Assembly: GCA_039105265.1 (NCBI GenBank)
Contig: JAPFFF010000034.1
Location: forward strand, 1,426,001-1,490,000
Source of the DNA: Tritrichomonas musculus
Lineage: Eukaryota; Parabasalia; Tritrichomonadida; Tritrichomonadidae
Reading direction: 5' to 3'
DNA: 64,000 nt
Part shown: positions 1 to 10,908 of the stretch, one piece after another
How positions within the stretch are numbered: position 1 is the first letter of the stretch
How the letters are laid out: each line of letters starts with the position of its first letter
Program-made: the position numbers and the translations under genes
The notes under the pieces: model-generated
The model's database searches: none
Told to the model about the DNA's origin: nothing
Seen by the model: the letters and a program-made list of their open reading frames with translations, nothing else

Positions 1-1013
1 TCAATAGAAGATCTACAAAAAGCATGATTTTCAATTAATTCAATTTTTGAATCATTTGAAAAAACCAAGCTTTTTATTTGTTTGCATCTCCTAAATGAAT
101 ACGAACTAATACATTTGATAAAAGAAGGAATAGTTACTTCATTATCATTATTTTGAATATAAACATGCAAAAGGTCAAATTCATTACTTTCAAAATCGGT
201 TTTGCCAAGTAAAAAAGTGTCATTAAAAATCATAAAATTATGATTTTTTGGTGAAATTTTTAGAGTTTGAAGAGTGCCATATGCAGACAAACTTGCAGAT
301 CCAATGAATGAAACATTCGAAGGAATATAAAATGATTCAATTGTAGTTGAGGTAAATGCGTCATCACCAATTGATTGGAGATTAGATTCTTCTGAAATTG
401 AAACTTTTTGAAGTCTAAAACAAAATTTAAATGCGTTGGCACCAATCTTTGTTACTGAAGATGGAATTGATATTTCATACAAGTTTGTTTTTTCAAATAA
501 TGATTCTGATATCTCTGTTAATCTGGAATCTGCCCCAAATGTAACTGATTTTAAATATGTGCAATATTGAAAAGCTTTCTTTGATATGAATTGAACAGTA
601 GATGGAATTGTAATTGATCTAATTTTTGATTCGGCAAATGCTTGCAAACAAATTGTTGTTAATGATGAATTATTGGCAAAATTTACTGTTTCAAGTGAGT
701 TGCATCCAAAAAAAGCAAAATCATCGATTTTTTTAATTTGTGAAGGAATTAAAATACTTTTTATTGAAGATTTATAAAATGATTTTTTTGAAATGGTTGT
801 AATTTCTGAATCTTCAGCAAATTCTACTTCATCAATATGGCAATTTTCTTTGAATGAACGCACTAATTTAGTAATGACATATTCCTTATTACGAAATTTA
901 ATCGATCTTGGAATAAAGACATGATTATATAAAATTGAAACAGAGTAAAATTTAGCCGTATTATCTGTAGTATCAATCCCTATATGTAATCCATTTATAT
1001 CATAAACTTGCAT
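1..1013 (-). CDS. BspA-like leucine-rich repeat protein, 3' part cut by window edge
   Basis: The frame is open from an ATG at 1013 to the window edge, about 337 codons, with an in-frame stop upstream at 1065-1067. After about 55 residues without repeats (MQVYDINGLHIG onward) it is built of roughly 23-residue units such as SIPSSVTKIGANAFKFC and TIPSTVQFISKKAFQYC. This is the LRR_5/BspA pattern (IPxxVxxIGxxAFxxCxxL). The family is very large in trichomonads and is linked to cell-surface or adhesion roles, but that role is not shown here. There is no signal peptide at the N-terminus, and the C-terminus lies outside the window, so a membrane anchor cannot be excluded. Family call is secure; function is inferred only. 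Confidence 0.88.
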   Translation of the reverse strand, partial: MQVYDINGLHIGIDTTDNTAKFYSVSILYNHVFIPRSIKFRNKEYVITKLVRSFKENCHIDEVEFAEDSEITTISKKSFYKSSIKSILIPSQIKKIDDFAFFGCNSLETVNFANNSSLTTICLQAFAESKIRSITIPSTVQFISKKAFQYCTYLKSVTFGADSRLTEISESLFEKTNLYEISIPSSVTKIGANAFKFCFRLQKVSISEESNLQSIGDDAFTSTTIESFYIPSNVSFIGSASLSAYGTLQTLKISPKNHNFMIFNDTFLLGKTDFESNEFDLLHVYIQNNDNEVTIPSFIKCISSYSFRRCKQIKSLVFSNDSKIELIENHAFCRSSI

Positions 1014-1022
1014 ATAAAAAGG

Positions 1023-1035
1023 AAATGTGATATGA
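1023..1035 (-). promoter_or_regulatory. Candidate Inr-like initiator for the BspA-like gene
   Basis: The minus strand reads TCATATCACATTT, which fits the Trichomonas vaginalis Inr consensus TCAYTWYTCATTA at 10 of 13 positions. The +1 A would be about 20 nt before the ATG at 1013, the usual short leader. Such AT-rich motifs also arise by chance. Confidence 0.35.
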
Positions 1036-1510
1036 AATATTTGGATGAAATCAATGTTCAAAGATCAATAGCATGCTTTGAATCAGTTTTTTTGGAGGAT
1101 GCTCATTTTTATATTTTTTACAAATAGCAAATATTATAAATAACATTATAAATAATATTTGAATCAATGATGATGAATAATGTTCTGATTTCATGAATAT
1201 TTTGGTAAATTCTTAATATACTAAAGGAGTAATCTTTAATTTAACCAAAAAGCAAATCGCTGGATTTTTCTCATGTTGAAGCTTATAAAATAAGTAAAAA
1301 TTGACAATACTTTGTTCATTTAATCACCTATGACGATCAATTTTTTGACCTAATAGGACGAGAAAAATTTTTTAATCTTCATTTGCAGTTGGCCGTCAAT
1401 GACTTTTTTTGGATTTTTTTGTATATCATATTAACAAATACAATGAATAGTTTTTATTTATTTATTTATTATTTCTATATCTACTATTATAAATAAGATA
1501 AATAAATGAT
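1036..1510. other. Intergenic, AT-rich, nothing recognised
   Basis: This spacer lies between the BspA-like gene and the Sel1 relic. I see no ORF of note, RNA gene or clear repeat in it. Confidence 0.5.
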
Positions 1511-2070
1511 TTAAATCGACCTCTGAAAAAGTGGTATAGGCATAAACCATAACCCGAATGAAATGTCTGCTGACATTTTGAAGTATCGTGAAGCTTCTTT
1601 CTTATCAAGTGGTACAAGTTTTCCTGCATTTAGAATTGCTGCGTATTGAAGCTTTTCCGAATCACCTCCTTGATCTGCCGCCATTTTGTAATAATATGCT
1701 GCAATTCGTGCATTTAGAGGATTAGATTTTTGTTCACACAAATATTTTGCATATAATGACATTGCTTTTACATTCCCATTATCTGCTGCCATTTTAAGGT
1801 ATCTAAGTGACTCATCGAAAGTTGGCATGATGCTATCTGGACTAAAAATTAATTTCTCCAAATTTAAAGTTCCTGACAACATGCTTGAATAAGCCATAAT
1901 TGTTCCTTTCTTATTGACTGTAGCACTATTCCTTCTATATAGATATTCACTGCTGAGTATAAACTCAGGAATGTAATCATGATCAGCTTCTATTTCACAA
2001 TAACAATAAACTTCTCATTCATTTACAGGAATTCCATATCCATTCTTCCAGCAAATTGCATAAATATTTG
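1511..2070 (-). pseudogene. Truncated copy of Sel1-repeat region of the 13363-16458 gene
   Basis: Positions 1563-1897 are almost identical to about 13768-14091 of the Sel1/pseudokinase gene and encode the same Sel1 units (RYLKMAADNGNVKAMSLYAK, YYYKMAADQGGDSEK). The reading then leaves homology after MSAD and runs into ISFGLWFMPIPLF before a stop. From 1898 to about 2070 the copy is still recognisable (matching about 14141-14310) but far more diverged, and about 45 bp is missing at the junction. It has no kinase domain and no gene start, so it is a dead fragment. The abrupt change in identity suggests local gene conversion or a composite origin. Confidence 0.85.
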
Positions 2071-3476
2071 ACTAAAATATGTTTTTTTTTATCAATTTTA
2101 ATTTTTCATTATATCAAATAATATGAATGATTTCTGGAGTTGCCATTGATTATGCAAGAGAAAGAAATTATTGATTTTTTATTTAAATAGCAAATGAAGT
2201 AGAGTTAAGAAAAATGAATTATAGCAATTGAGCTTGATACTGAGTTGCTACAATTTTGAAAATAATATAAATTTCAAATCATTGATTATTTAAACATAAA
2301 TCATCTTTTTAGTATATTTTTATTTTTCAAGTTTTTCATCAATTTGTGCAAATTCATGATCTGAAAAATAATTCTTATTTGAAATTCTTCATATTTTCTT
2401 GTTATGTATCATAACAACTTGGATTTATTTCCAGGAAATATTGAGAACACGCATATACAAGCACATAACAATCAGGTTTATTAATGGACAAACAGTTAAG
2501 CTGAATGGCAAAGCTGCTAAAGTTATCATTTATTGCATTGTATTTGTTATTATATTTTAAAAGTTAACAACTCGTCGTTTTTCTGACATTAATGTAAAAT
2601 AAATGGAGAATTATCTTATTTTTATTTACTGCGATTTGTATGTAAATAATATAAATATTGACTCTAGATATCAAAATTGAATTGCTTAATTTTCTGAAAT
2701 TATTCTTCTTTCTCGACACACAATTAAGTCTGGAAAAGCAAAATGAAATTAATTAATAAGTGTTTTAATAAATTTGTGAATAACTTTGCCAATAAATAAG
2801 TTATGGGCATTTATTGGCAAAATAAAAAACTTGACTATTTTGTTGTTGTTGTCATAATAAAATTTAATTTAAACCGTTATAATGAAGAATTATTTTTCGA
2901 AAAAGAGTGAACAACACTGATTTGAATGAAATATCATGTTTTTATATTACTATTAAATATTATTCATTAATAATTGATAATATGAGATTTTAAAATGAAT
3001 ATAAATATATTAAGCAAATTTACTTAACATATTGTCTAATATGAAAATATATAAAATATAATGTATAATTTAAATGCATATAATAATAACATATGCTTTA
3101 TTTTAGAAAACATTAAATTTGATTAGTTTCTGCTTTTTATCTAAATTAAAATCATAAGAAATGTAACAATTAATGATAAATAATGATTTATATTATTACC
3201 AGAGAATCAATATGAGTAAGAAAAAATTTGAATCAATATTAACTGAATATAAAGGTGCAACTTTTTGTGTAGTTTACGATATAAAAAAAAACAATAAAAA
3301 TATTGGTGAATATATTGATCTAAATAAAATAATTGAATAAAATGAATAATTTCATAAAAAATCAATTTATCGCATAAATAAGACAGATATAAATCAATTA
3401 TTATCTTTTATTTGTAATGATTGTATCAATATTTTATTATATTGTATATTGATATCTGATTCGCTAATAAAAGTAT
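2071..3476. other. Intergenic, AT-rich; one 42-codon ORF of doubtful meaning
   Basis: No recognisable gene. A short plus-strand ORF at 3212-3340 (MSKKKFESILTEYKGATFCV onward) reads somewhat protein-like and may be a remnant, but it has no recognisable domain. The rest is low-complexity AT sequence. Confidence 0.35.
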
Positions 3477-3986
3477 TTAAAAATATATTTGAAAAGGATT
3501 ATATGATTCATTTGAATCAAGCAAATCTGGAATTAATTCACTCTTGTTCTTTGCAAGATCATTTGTGGTTTCGTTATTTGCTTCATCATTGCTATTTTCG
3601 TCCTCAAATAGATGAACCTGAAAGTTTGGTTCAAAGTAAGAATCACTCAAAGTTTCGCAACCAAGATTTGTCTCATTATATTCATCAGGCTCAAATGGAA
3701 TTTCTGCTGGATCAGTGCTTTCTTTATAATCAATAACACCATCTTCAATTTGTGATCCATCCAGACTCAAATAGCCAATTGAAGCCTCATTTAATGGTGG
3801 AGGTCTTTCATTCTTCTCCTTTTCTTCGTCATTTGTTGGTTTTTCATATGGATTTTGAAGATTATCAGGTGTGAGTTTAATTAGTTTTGTGTTAACCAAA
3901 ATATAGGCTTCAACAGTTCCATCCTCTTTTTTGTATTCAACATATTTGACTGGAATATGATTTGAAGGTCTTCCAACTTTCCCCAT
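3477..3986 (-). CDS. Small acidic protein of unknown function
   Basis: I do not recognise this gene. The frame opens at 4001 (MIYFSM), but the second Met at 3986 gives a more natural start, MGKVGRPSNHIPVKYVEYKK, and a 169-aa protein. An ordered-looking N-terminal 50 residues (KKEDGTVEAYILVNTKLIKL) is followed by a long acidic, Asn/Glu/Asp-rich tail that is probably disordered. The GRPS near the start resembles the core of an AT-hook, though one such motif is weak evidence for DNA binding. Codon use and sequence complexity stand out from the flanking AT-rich DNA, which supports a real gene. No operon neighbours. Confidence 0.6.
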   Translation of the reverse strand: MGKVGRPSNHIPVKYVEYKKEDGTVEAYILVNTKLIKLTPDNLQNPYEKPTNDEEKEKNERPPPLNEASIGYLSLDGSQIEDGVIDYKESTDPAEIPFEPDEYNETNLGCETLSDSYFEPNFQVHLFEDENSNDEANNETTNDLAKNKSELIPDLLDSNESYNPFQIYF

Positions 3987-4001
3987 CGAAAAATAAATCA
4001 T

Positions 4002-4869
4002 TCAATTGTAAATAGCAATTTTATCTCTTAATTATTCATTTTAAAAATTGAATTTATTTATGGCCAATTATCTTTGATATTAAAATAAATGATAAAAACT
4101 TGTCTATTTTATTTGAATTTTAGTTATATTAACTTGTTTTAAAAATAATTAACTAAAAAAATGTTTATTCCAATTTTATAAATAAAATAATTTTTTATTA
4201 AATAAGATTAACTTATTTAAAAAAAATTGTTTTTTTGAATGATTAAAAAAATTTTTATCACAATTTTTTTTTTTTTTTATATTCCTATTTTTCACTCAAA
4301 ATATTTAAATTTTCAATAATTTGTCAAAATTAAAAAAAGAAAAAACAGAAAACAATCATATTCAAAGAAAACTTTATTTTATTCTAAAATATGTTTTTTC
4401 AGATCAAAATTGCTTTTTAAATTTTGTCGAATAATTGAAGCTAGCTTTTGGCAAAATATAATTTAAAATAATAACTGAATATTGCAAATTAATAAAATCC
4501 AATTTTTATTATAAAAAAGTGATTTATGTCGTTATACTGGGTATATTAGATTGTCTCCTATGAATATGACTCAAAAATAATATATCTTTAGAGATATCAA
4601 ATTATTATCTTTTTTATCAAAGTTATGAATTTTTATTTCAATATTGCTAATGCTTTATATATTTTGTTATTCTATTCTAACTATAAATGATTGATATAAA
4701 AGATTAAAATTATTCATATTTATAATTATAATTTTTAAGGAAATGTTGATTCATAGCAAAATAATTAATTAAAACTCTTATTATAAACTGATATTGTTGA
4801 TTATAAATAAAATAATGATATAAGAAAAAATTGTTTCTTGAATAATAGTTTTATGATCCTTTCAATAAA
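4002..4869. other. Intergenic, AT-rich, nothing recognised
   Basis: Long A and T runs (for example near 4261-4280) and no ORF, RNA gene or paired repeat that I can support. Confidence 0.5.
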
Positions 4870-4871
4870 TA

Positions 4872-6379
4872 CAGGGTTAGACATACTAAATAGGAATTGA
4901 AAAAAAATTGAATAGTATCACTCATTCAATCTCATTCAATTTTTTTTCAATAGCGTAAAATTACTTTGAAACTTTTTCTGTAGAATTGCCTTACTAAATG
5001 GGAAACTTTGAATACTGAAAATTATACGTTAATTTTTTTAATATCTCAAAAAATTGCATAGTAAAACAAAATTAAGTGTCAATTATATATGTAATATTTT
5101 ATAGATTTTTATATATAATTATATTATTTAAATTATTTAAAACGATTAACCTGATATCTTTATTTTGAAAAAATAAAATTTTTAAGAAAATTTTAATGAG
5201 AATATATTTTAATAAAAGTAATGTTACTTGTCATAATTTTTTCACAACTGTGTTGCATGTGAATAATGTTGTTTAATAATGATCTACAATTCAAACCTTC
5301 CCAAATAGAAAGGCAATTTCTCAGAAAAAGTTTCACTTTTAATCAATTTGGAAAATAGATATTTTAATGTTTAAAAATCCTACTCCAAAAGCGAATTTTG
5401 ATCCAATAACTTTATCAGGCATGAGAATACCAAAGAATCATAATAGTAATATAGATAGATAATTTTCAAGTATAGTTAAAACATAGTTAAAGATCCTTAT
5501 TCGTTTTATGTTTTAAATAGATACAAGAAAAAGAGCAACTACAAGTATTTCTGACTTTATTTTGGAATAGGATCAATGGTATACTAATAATGGTGATCTA
5601 TAAAATCAAAAAGAAGGCTAAAAAGAAATTATTCAATAACTTTTATTTTTCATTGCTCAAAATGTGATGCCATATTTTCTCTTTGAATAAAAATGCATAA
5701 AAGGTCCTAAATTCGATGAAAATACTCCTTATTATTTAAAATTAAAATTAGAAGCACTCAATATTCATTGTATAACTTATAACTTTTTAAATAATGAAAT
5801 TCAACGCAAGCTTCATATTTGCAAGTATATTTTAAAACCTATTTTTTGAAAAAGATACAAAATATTTGAATATTTAATCTCACATAAAATTCAATATCAA
5901 CGTCATTTCAACAAAACCTTCTCTTAAATATAAATTAAAACTATAAGAATAAAGTTTCTTGAAACATAATAATTATGAGTTATTAATAAATTTTTAAATC
6001 ATACAAAAATTCCTCTGAAAGTTTCCCATTTAGAAAGGCAAAAGCATTCAATTTTAGAGTGTCAAAATTCCCATTTAGTAAAGCAAAAAAATAAATCTAA
6101 AAAACTAAAATAAAATGTAAATATCTCAAAATTTTTTCTATAAACTTAATTATTTTTTTAAAAAAATAAATAAATAACATTATAAATAATACATTTTTTT
6201 AAAATCGAAAAATCATATTTTTCTATTCAAAATTTCCCAAATAGTAAGGCAATTAATTCAATTTTTGGCGGGAAAAAACAAAAACGCCGATAACCAGTTT
6301 GAATGGGTATTCAAAAAAAGTTTTTAAAAAGTGGATTGAGAAGATTGAGAGGCTTTCCCATTTTGCATGTCCAACCCTG
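4872..6379. mobile_element. Tc1/mariner-like element with TA target site, non-coding or decayed
   Basis: The left end reads CAGGGTTAGACATACTAAAT and the reverse complement of the right end reads CAGGGTTGGACATGCAAAAT. Both are flanked by TA (4870-4871 and 6380-6381), as in the Tc1/mariner superfamily. The body is 1508 bp. A motif close to TTCCCAWWTAGWAAGGCAA recurs near 5297, 6022, 6067 and 6233, and inverted near 4983, possibly as subterminal transposase-binding repeats. No intact transposase is present. Short protein-like stretches (for example FDENTPYYLKLKLEALNI near 5717-5770) hint at decayed coding sequence that I cannot assign. Confidence 0.7.
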
Positions 6380-6552
6380 TATATGAATTACTTTAAAATG
6401 AAAATGAATGTTTTTCACATAATTATTTAAACAATATCTTAAGATAACTTTCGTTGATATTTAAGTTAAAGCTTGAGTTCTATTGCTGTAAATAAAAAAA
6501 GGAAATAAAATTTCAATTTGTTTGACAATATTTATTTGATATCAAATCATAT

Positions 6553-7952
6553 AAAGGTGCAAAGACTTTTTTCGTTTTTTTGTAGTTAATATTTTTTGAA
6601 TATATCTTAGTATATAATTATTATTTTGCAATTATTTTTTATTTTATTTATATTATACAGTTAATTATTTATTATTATATTAAATATGTTTAATAAAATA
6701 TGCTATTCAATGAATTAAAAGCAATTTTTCATAAGAGTGTTTTTTTAAATAAATCCATCATTGTATATGCTTTTGATTTGTTTAAAAAAAAATAAATCAT
6801 ATATCTATATAAGAAGATATTATATAATATGTAGGATATTTGATTAGTTTCATATTGCATTTCTATAATGAGATAAAATTGGTTTTCATTCTATTTTTAG
6901 CATTTCTTAATATACAAATTGTTATTTAATAATGTAAATATTAATAGTAAAAGTTATATATATATTTAAATATTTTAAATTAATTTAATTTGAAAATGGC
7001 TCGAACAAAGACTCTATTTTTCTATATTCATTTTATAATTTTATTAAAACAAGCATTTTTGAAAAAAAGATATATTTTTTAAAAATATAGTTATTATACA
7101 TATTATATAAAACATGTTCCTATATATATCAAATATTTTATAATTAAAATATTAAATAATAAACAAGATATCTTATTTGTAAAATATTGAATTGAATATA
7201 TTTTGTTATTATAGATAACTTTTTAAAACGAAATAATTGGCTTTTTTATTGGTTTATATTTTACTATGAACAAATAAATTAGTAAAAAGTGAATGCTTTT
7301 TCATATATTTATTTTATTTTCTGAAAAACCGTATTTTGGCATAATATAAACTATAGAATTTGACTATTCAAATTTCACATTGAAAAATTCTATTAAACCT
7401 TTTTTTTATTTTATTATTCTATCAATTTTACACTAAATTAATTTATGATTATCTATATTCAAATGTAAAATATATTTATTATATAGCATTATATATAGTA
7501 TGTTAAATGGAATTATAAATTTTTCCATATTATAATAAAATAATATATTAAATTTATATATATATATTGATTTTAATAATTGAATGATTATATGGAGTAT
7601 AATTCAATGATCTTATCCTCTTTAAAAATCTATATTTATGCATATAAACTTATTATTAAATATAGATAATATATATAAAAGATAAAATTCGAAAAATAAT
7701 ACAAAATAAAAATTTATATTATAAAAATTTCATATTTATATAAATTTTCAAAATTGTTAAAAAAAAAACTTATCGTAAAATTTATTCTATTCAAAAAATT
7801 CAATTATTATTTAAAAAATAAAATAAATATATACCATCCATTATCGAATAATATCTAATAGACATATAATAAATAATATTTAGAATAATACTAAAAATAT
7901 TGTTATCTATATAAAATAGATTTCTAAAAAAAGTCTTACTCCTCCCACCTCT
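6553..7952 (+). mobile_element. 1.4-kb non-autonomous element, copy 1, with 8-bp target duplication
   Basis: This segment is nearly identical to 35306-36703, and its limits are set exactly by an 8-bp direct duplication AATCATAT at 6545-6552 and 7953-7960. The ends form short imperfect inverted repeats, AAAGGTG at the left and AGAGGTG (reverse complement) at the right. An 8-bp duplication is typical of hAT-, P- and related DNA transposons. It has no coding ORF and is extremely AT-rich, so it would need a transposase in trans. The family is not named here. Confidence 0.85.
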
Positions 7953-7969
7953 AATCATATATCTTTCAA

Positions 7970-9060
7970 TAGAGTACGCCGAAATAGCGTTTTCTTTTTT
8001 GAAAAAATTAACAAAGTCAAAAAAGCGCCATATTTTCGGTATACTATTCTTTTTGTATTTTTGATAACATTTCCAAATAAAAACTTTGTTTTTGTTGGAA
8101 AATTGGTGTTTTTTGAATATCATCATATATTTTACAATAACTAACTTTTTTTCAGAAAAAGTGGAGAATTACAAAAAACATTTCGATAAAAAATATTTTT
8201 TAAAAAATCAAGTTTCTTCTTTTTTTAGTATTTGAGTTTATTTTGTTAGTAATATTTTTCTAAAAAAAATAAGTTTTACAAATTTAATAATCCAATGAGG
8301 CAAACGATTTTTGTTTCTTTAGAAAAATAAATTTTCCTATTAATTCAACCAATACAGATTAATGATTTTTATGAACTATAGGCCAAAAAATTACAGGTTG
8401 GAAGTTATATTAGTTAGTTGAGGTGGCATATGATAAAAAAAATTAGGGAAAAAAAGAAAATAGATTTCCCGTTCTTGAATAATTCAATGAATTCAATTAT
8501 ATAAAGTTTATAATTTATTTGATATATATTTTTAAAAATCATTTTGTTAAAGCAGAATATTGATCATTCCGAAATTAAAATGATATGTTTAAAAAATTAA
8601 TGATCAATCATAAATATATTCAAAATAAACACAATATTTATTGTAAATTACATTCTTTGGTATTTTAAGTAAATAAGAATAAGAATAAGATCATTATGAG
8701 CTGAAATTATTTGAATTTTCATTCAATACTGAATTAAATAAATAAAATCGGATTTCATATAAAAAACTTGGAAAAACTATTTTTTCTAAATCACAAACAT
8801 TTATTGAAAAAAATAGTTTTTTTTTGAAAAACAAATTTTTCTGAAAAAAATTTTTTTTGAATAAAAACAATTACCTATCGAATTTTTTGATTATTTAGAA
8901 AAACTCACGTTGAACAAAAAGGAAGAGTTATTTCATACAGTTTTATTTTTCTTTATTTAACAAGTTTGAATATAAAAAACTTATTTTCTTTGGAATAACT
9001 TATGCTTTTTCATTATTGATACTTTTTTCAAATAACAATTCACTATTTCGGCGTACTCTA
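7970..9060 (+). mobile_element. 1.09-kb TIR element, copy A, TA-flanked
   Basis: Both ends carry the inverted repeat GAGTACGCCGAAATAG bounded by TA. The same element lies in opposite orientation at 32197-33291. Flanking TA dinucleotides suggest a Tc1/mariner-like insertion. I see no transposase motif in either copy, so it is probably a non-autonomous derivative. It sits immediately beyond copy 1 of the 1.4-kb element. Confidence 0.85.
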
Positions 9061-9379
9061 ATATTTCAAAATGCAATAAATGAAAATTATATATTGTTGA
9101 ATTCATATTTATGCAAATATTGATATTGACTAGAGTAAATTATATACTTTTTATGCATTTTTCAAGATATAATTTAACAAATACAAAAATATTATAATAT
9201 TAAAGTTTTTATTGCTATATAAGTATATGAAATGATTAAGAAATTGCAAATTGCATTGGCTATATCTAATAGTATTTGGAAATATTAAATTTGTCCTTTT
9301 TAATCAAAGAGCAGTTCTATTTGGCATGTTTATATTATGACAGTATTTTTTATTCAAAAAGTGGTGAAAATCATGTTTG

Positions 9380-9588
9380 AATTAACATATTATTATCAAC
9401 TCAGTGTTCAGTTTTTTCAAAAACGATGCTGTTAGCTTTTTAAAATATATTTAAGTTAAAAATATATATTATTTTATATTTTCTTTTTATCATTAGGGAA
9501 AAATAATATTTTAAATAATAATTGTTCAAGATAATTAAAATCATTTTTATATGTCACTTTTTGAATGACTATTCAAAAAGTGACTTTT
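9380..9588. repeat. Segment found only in left arm; also split at 33883-38450
   Basis: About 210 bp is absent from the right arm at the matching place. One end is a near-perfect palindrome with the core CACTTTTTGAATGACTATTC at 9556-9587. Its reverse complement is found in two halves, at 33883-33945 and 38321-38450, on either side of a 4.4-kb insertion. It is a small dispersed element of unknown family. Confidence 0.65.
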
Positions 9589-9689
9589 TGTATATGCATT
9601 TAAAAGGTGAACACTTTTTTCAAACATAATTTTTAAAGATATTGATGAAAATATTAAAGATTCGCCAGTTAGAAATTTGAATTTAATTT

Positions 9690-9852
9690 CTTAGCTTTAA
9701 GCCATAGAAGTATAAAAAGCACGACCTTTGCAACCTCTTTTTTATCAGGTTGAATTCCTTCACAAAATTTCATCATTGTTGTGTTATCACTCATTGAAAT
9801 AACGTTGTCTCTATCTGCTGCCATTTAGAAGTATCTTGAAGCTTCCTTCTTT
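9690..9852 (-). pseudogene. Sel1-repeat relic (left arm)
   Basis: On the minus strand the sequence reads KKEASRYF, a stop, then MAADRDNVISMSDNTTMMKF and GIQPDKKEVAK. This matches the segment KKEASRYFKMSADRGNVIAM through GIQPDKKEAAKYY of the 1031-aa gene. It is a broken fragment of that gene with an in-frame stop and no start. The right arm holds its twin at about 22467-22628. Confidence 0.8.
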
Positions 9853-10184
9853 ATAGTGTACTTTGTACGAAAAAATACATGTATGCTCATTATTTAGTAA
9901 ATTAATTATAAAAAACAATTTGGCATGGAATCTGTATATTTATTCGCTCAAAAAGCTACTAATTAAAAAAGCAAGAAAAAAAAATTAAAATTAAAACATA
10001 ATCGAGTAAGAGAAGAAAATTGCAATATTTTACAAAGTTTTGCAAAGTGAGAGAAATAATATTGATTAAAATAAACATTTATTTTACAACGTGCATTTTC
10101 AATGAAAAGGTATGAATTAAATTTTTTTTGAATATGTGGATCTTTAACTTGTGATCAAAGCAAAGATTAAAAAAGATCAAAAAA

Positions 10185-10258
10185 TGCATTCGACGGGAGT
10201 CGAACCCGCGACCCTCGGATTAAAAGTCCGATGCTCTAACCAACTGAGCTACGAAAGC
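10185..10258 (-). tRNA. tRNA-Lys(TTT), left-arm copy
   Basis: The minus strand folds as a 74-nt cloverleaf: D-stem GCTC/GAGC, anticodon stem TCGGA/TCCGA with loop CTTTTAA (anticodon TTT), T-arm loop TTCGACT and discriminator A. The acceptor strands GCTTTCG and CGAATGC pair except for a T·T mismatch at 3-70. A T-rich stretch follows the 3' end. The copy in the right arm is identical in the parts compared, mismatch included. Confidence 0.88.
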
Positions 10259-10490
10259 TTCTCATTTATATATATACTACAATACTACAAAACAAATAAA
10301 AAGACATATTGTTAAAATAATTAAATTACATTACATTACATTAAATAGGAAAGAGATTCATCAATAAAAAAAATAACTTATTTGACAGTATTCTTTTTAA
10401 ATTCAATAAAAATCATCCATAAAGAAATATCTAACTAAAAATATTTAATTTTCATCATAATTTTATGAAAAAAATTAAAAATTTAAAAAA

Positions 10491-10564
10491 TGCTTACGAG
10501 CGGATTTGAACAGCCAACATTCCGATTACAGGTCGAACGCACTAACCAATTGTGCTACACAGGC
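10491..10564 (-). tRNA. tRNA-Thr(TGT)-like, left-arm copy, probably a pseudogene
   Basis: The minus strand forms a cloverleaf with anticodon stem TTCGA/TCGGA and loop CCTGTAA, so the anticodon is TGT but position 33 is C instead of the near-universal T. The acceptor has a C·A mismatch at 3-70 plus weak G·T pairs, and the T-stem has one mismatch. The right-arm copy keeps T33. This copy has probably lost function. Confidence 0.65.
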
Positions 10565-10908
10565 TTTCTTTATTACAACGTTTTATATGAAATAAAAAGA
10601 TATTCTTCCTATTCTATGCAAAAATATAAATTATTATTATTTTATTTCAAACAAAGAAGATTATAAGAAATATTTACAAAAAAATTCAAAAATTCAAAAA
10701 TTCAAAAAACATCATAATTATTATCAAAAGTTCAACAGAAAATGAGTGAAAATAAACAATGATTTTTGATAAACTTTTTCAATATAAAAATTTTTTCATT
10801 TAATTTTGAAGAAATTTTTTATTTCTAAGTGACATTGATTGCTTTGAAAAAGAAGAAATTATTTTAGAAGAAGAATATAATATATTTTTGATATCATTTT
10901 TTAAAATA

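Noticed and set aside
5340-5830. Weak protein-like traces that recall an SfsA-type nuclease
   Set aside because: Too many stops and no diagnostic residues; the similarity is impressionistic.
7800-8126. 108-codon minus-strand ORF
   Set aside because: It spans the junction of two different transposons, so it cannot be an ancestral gene.
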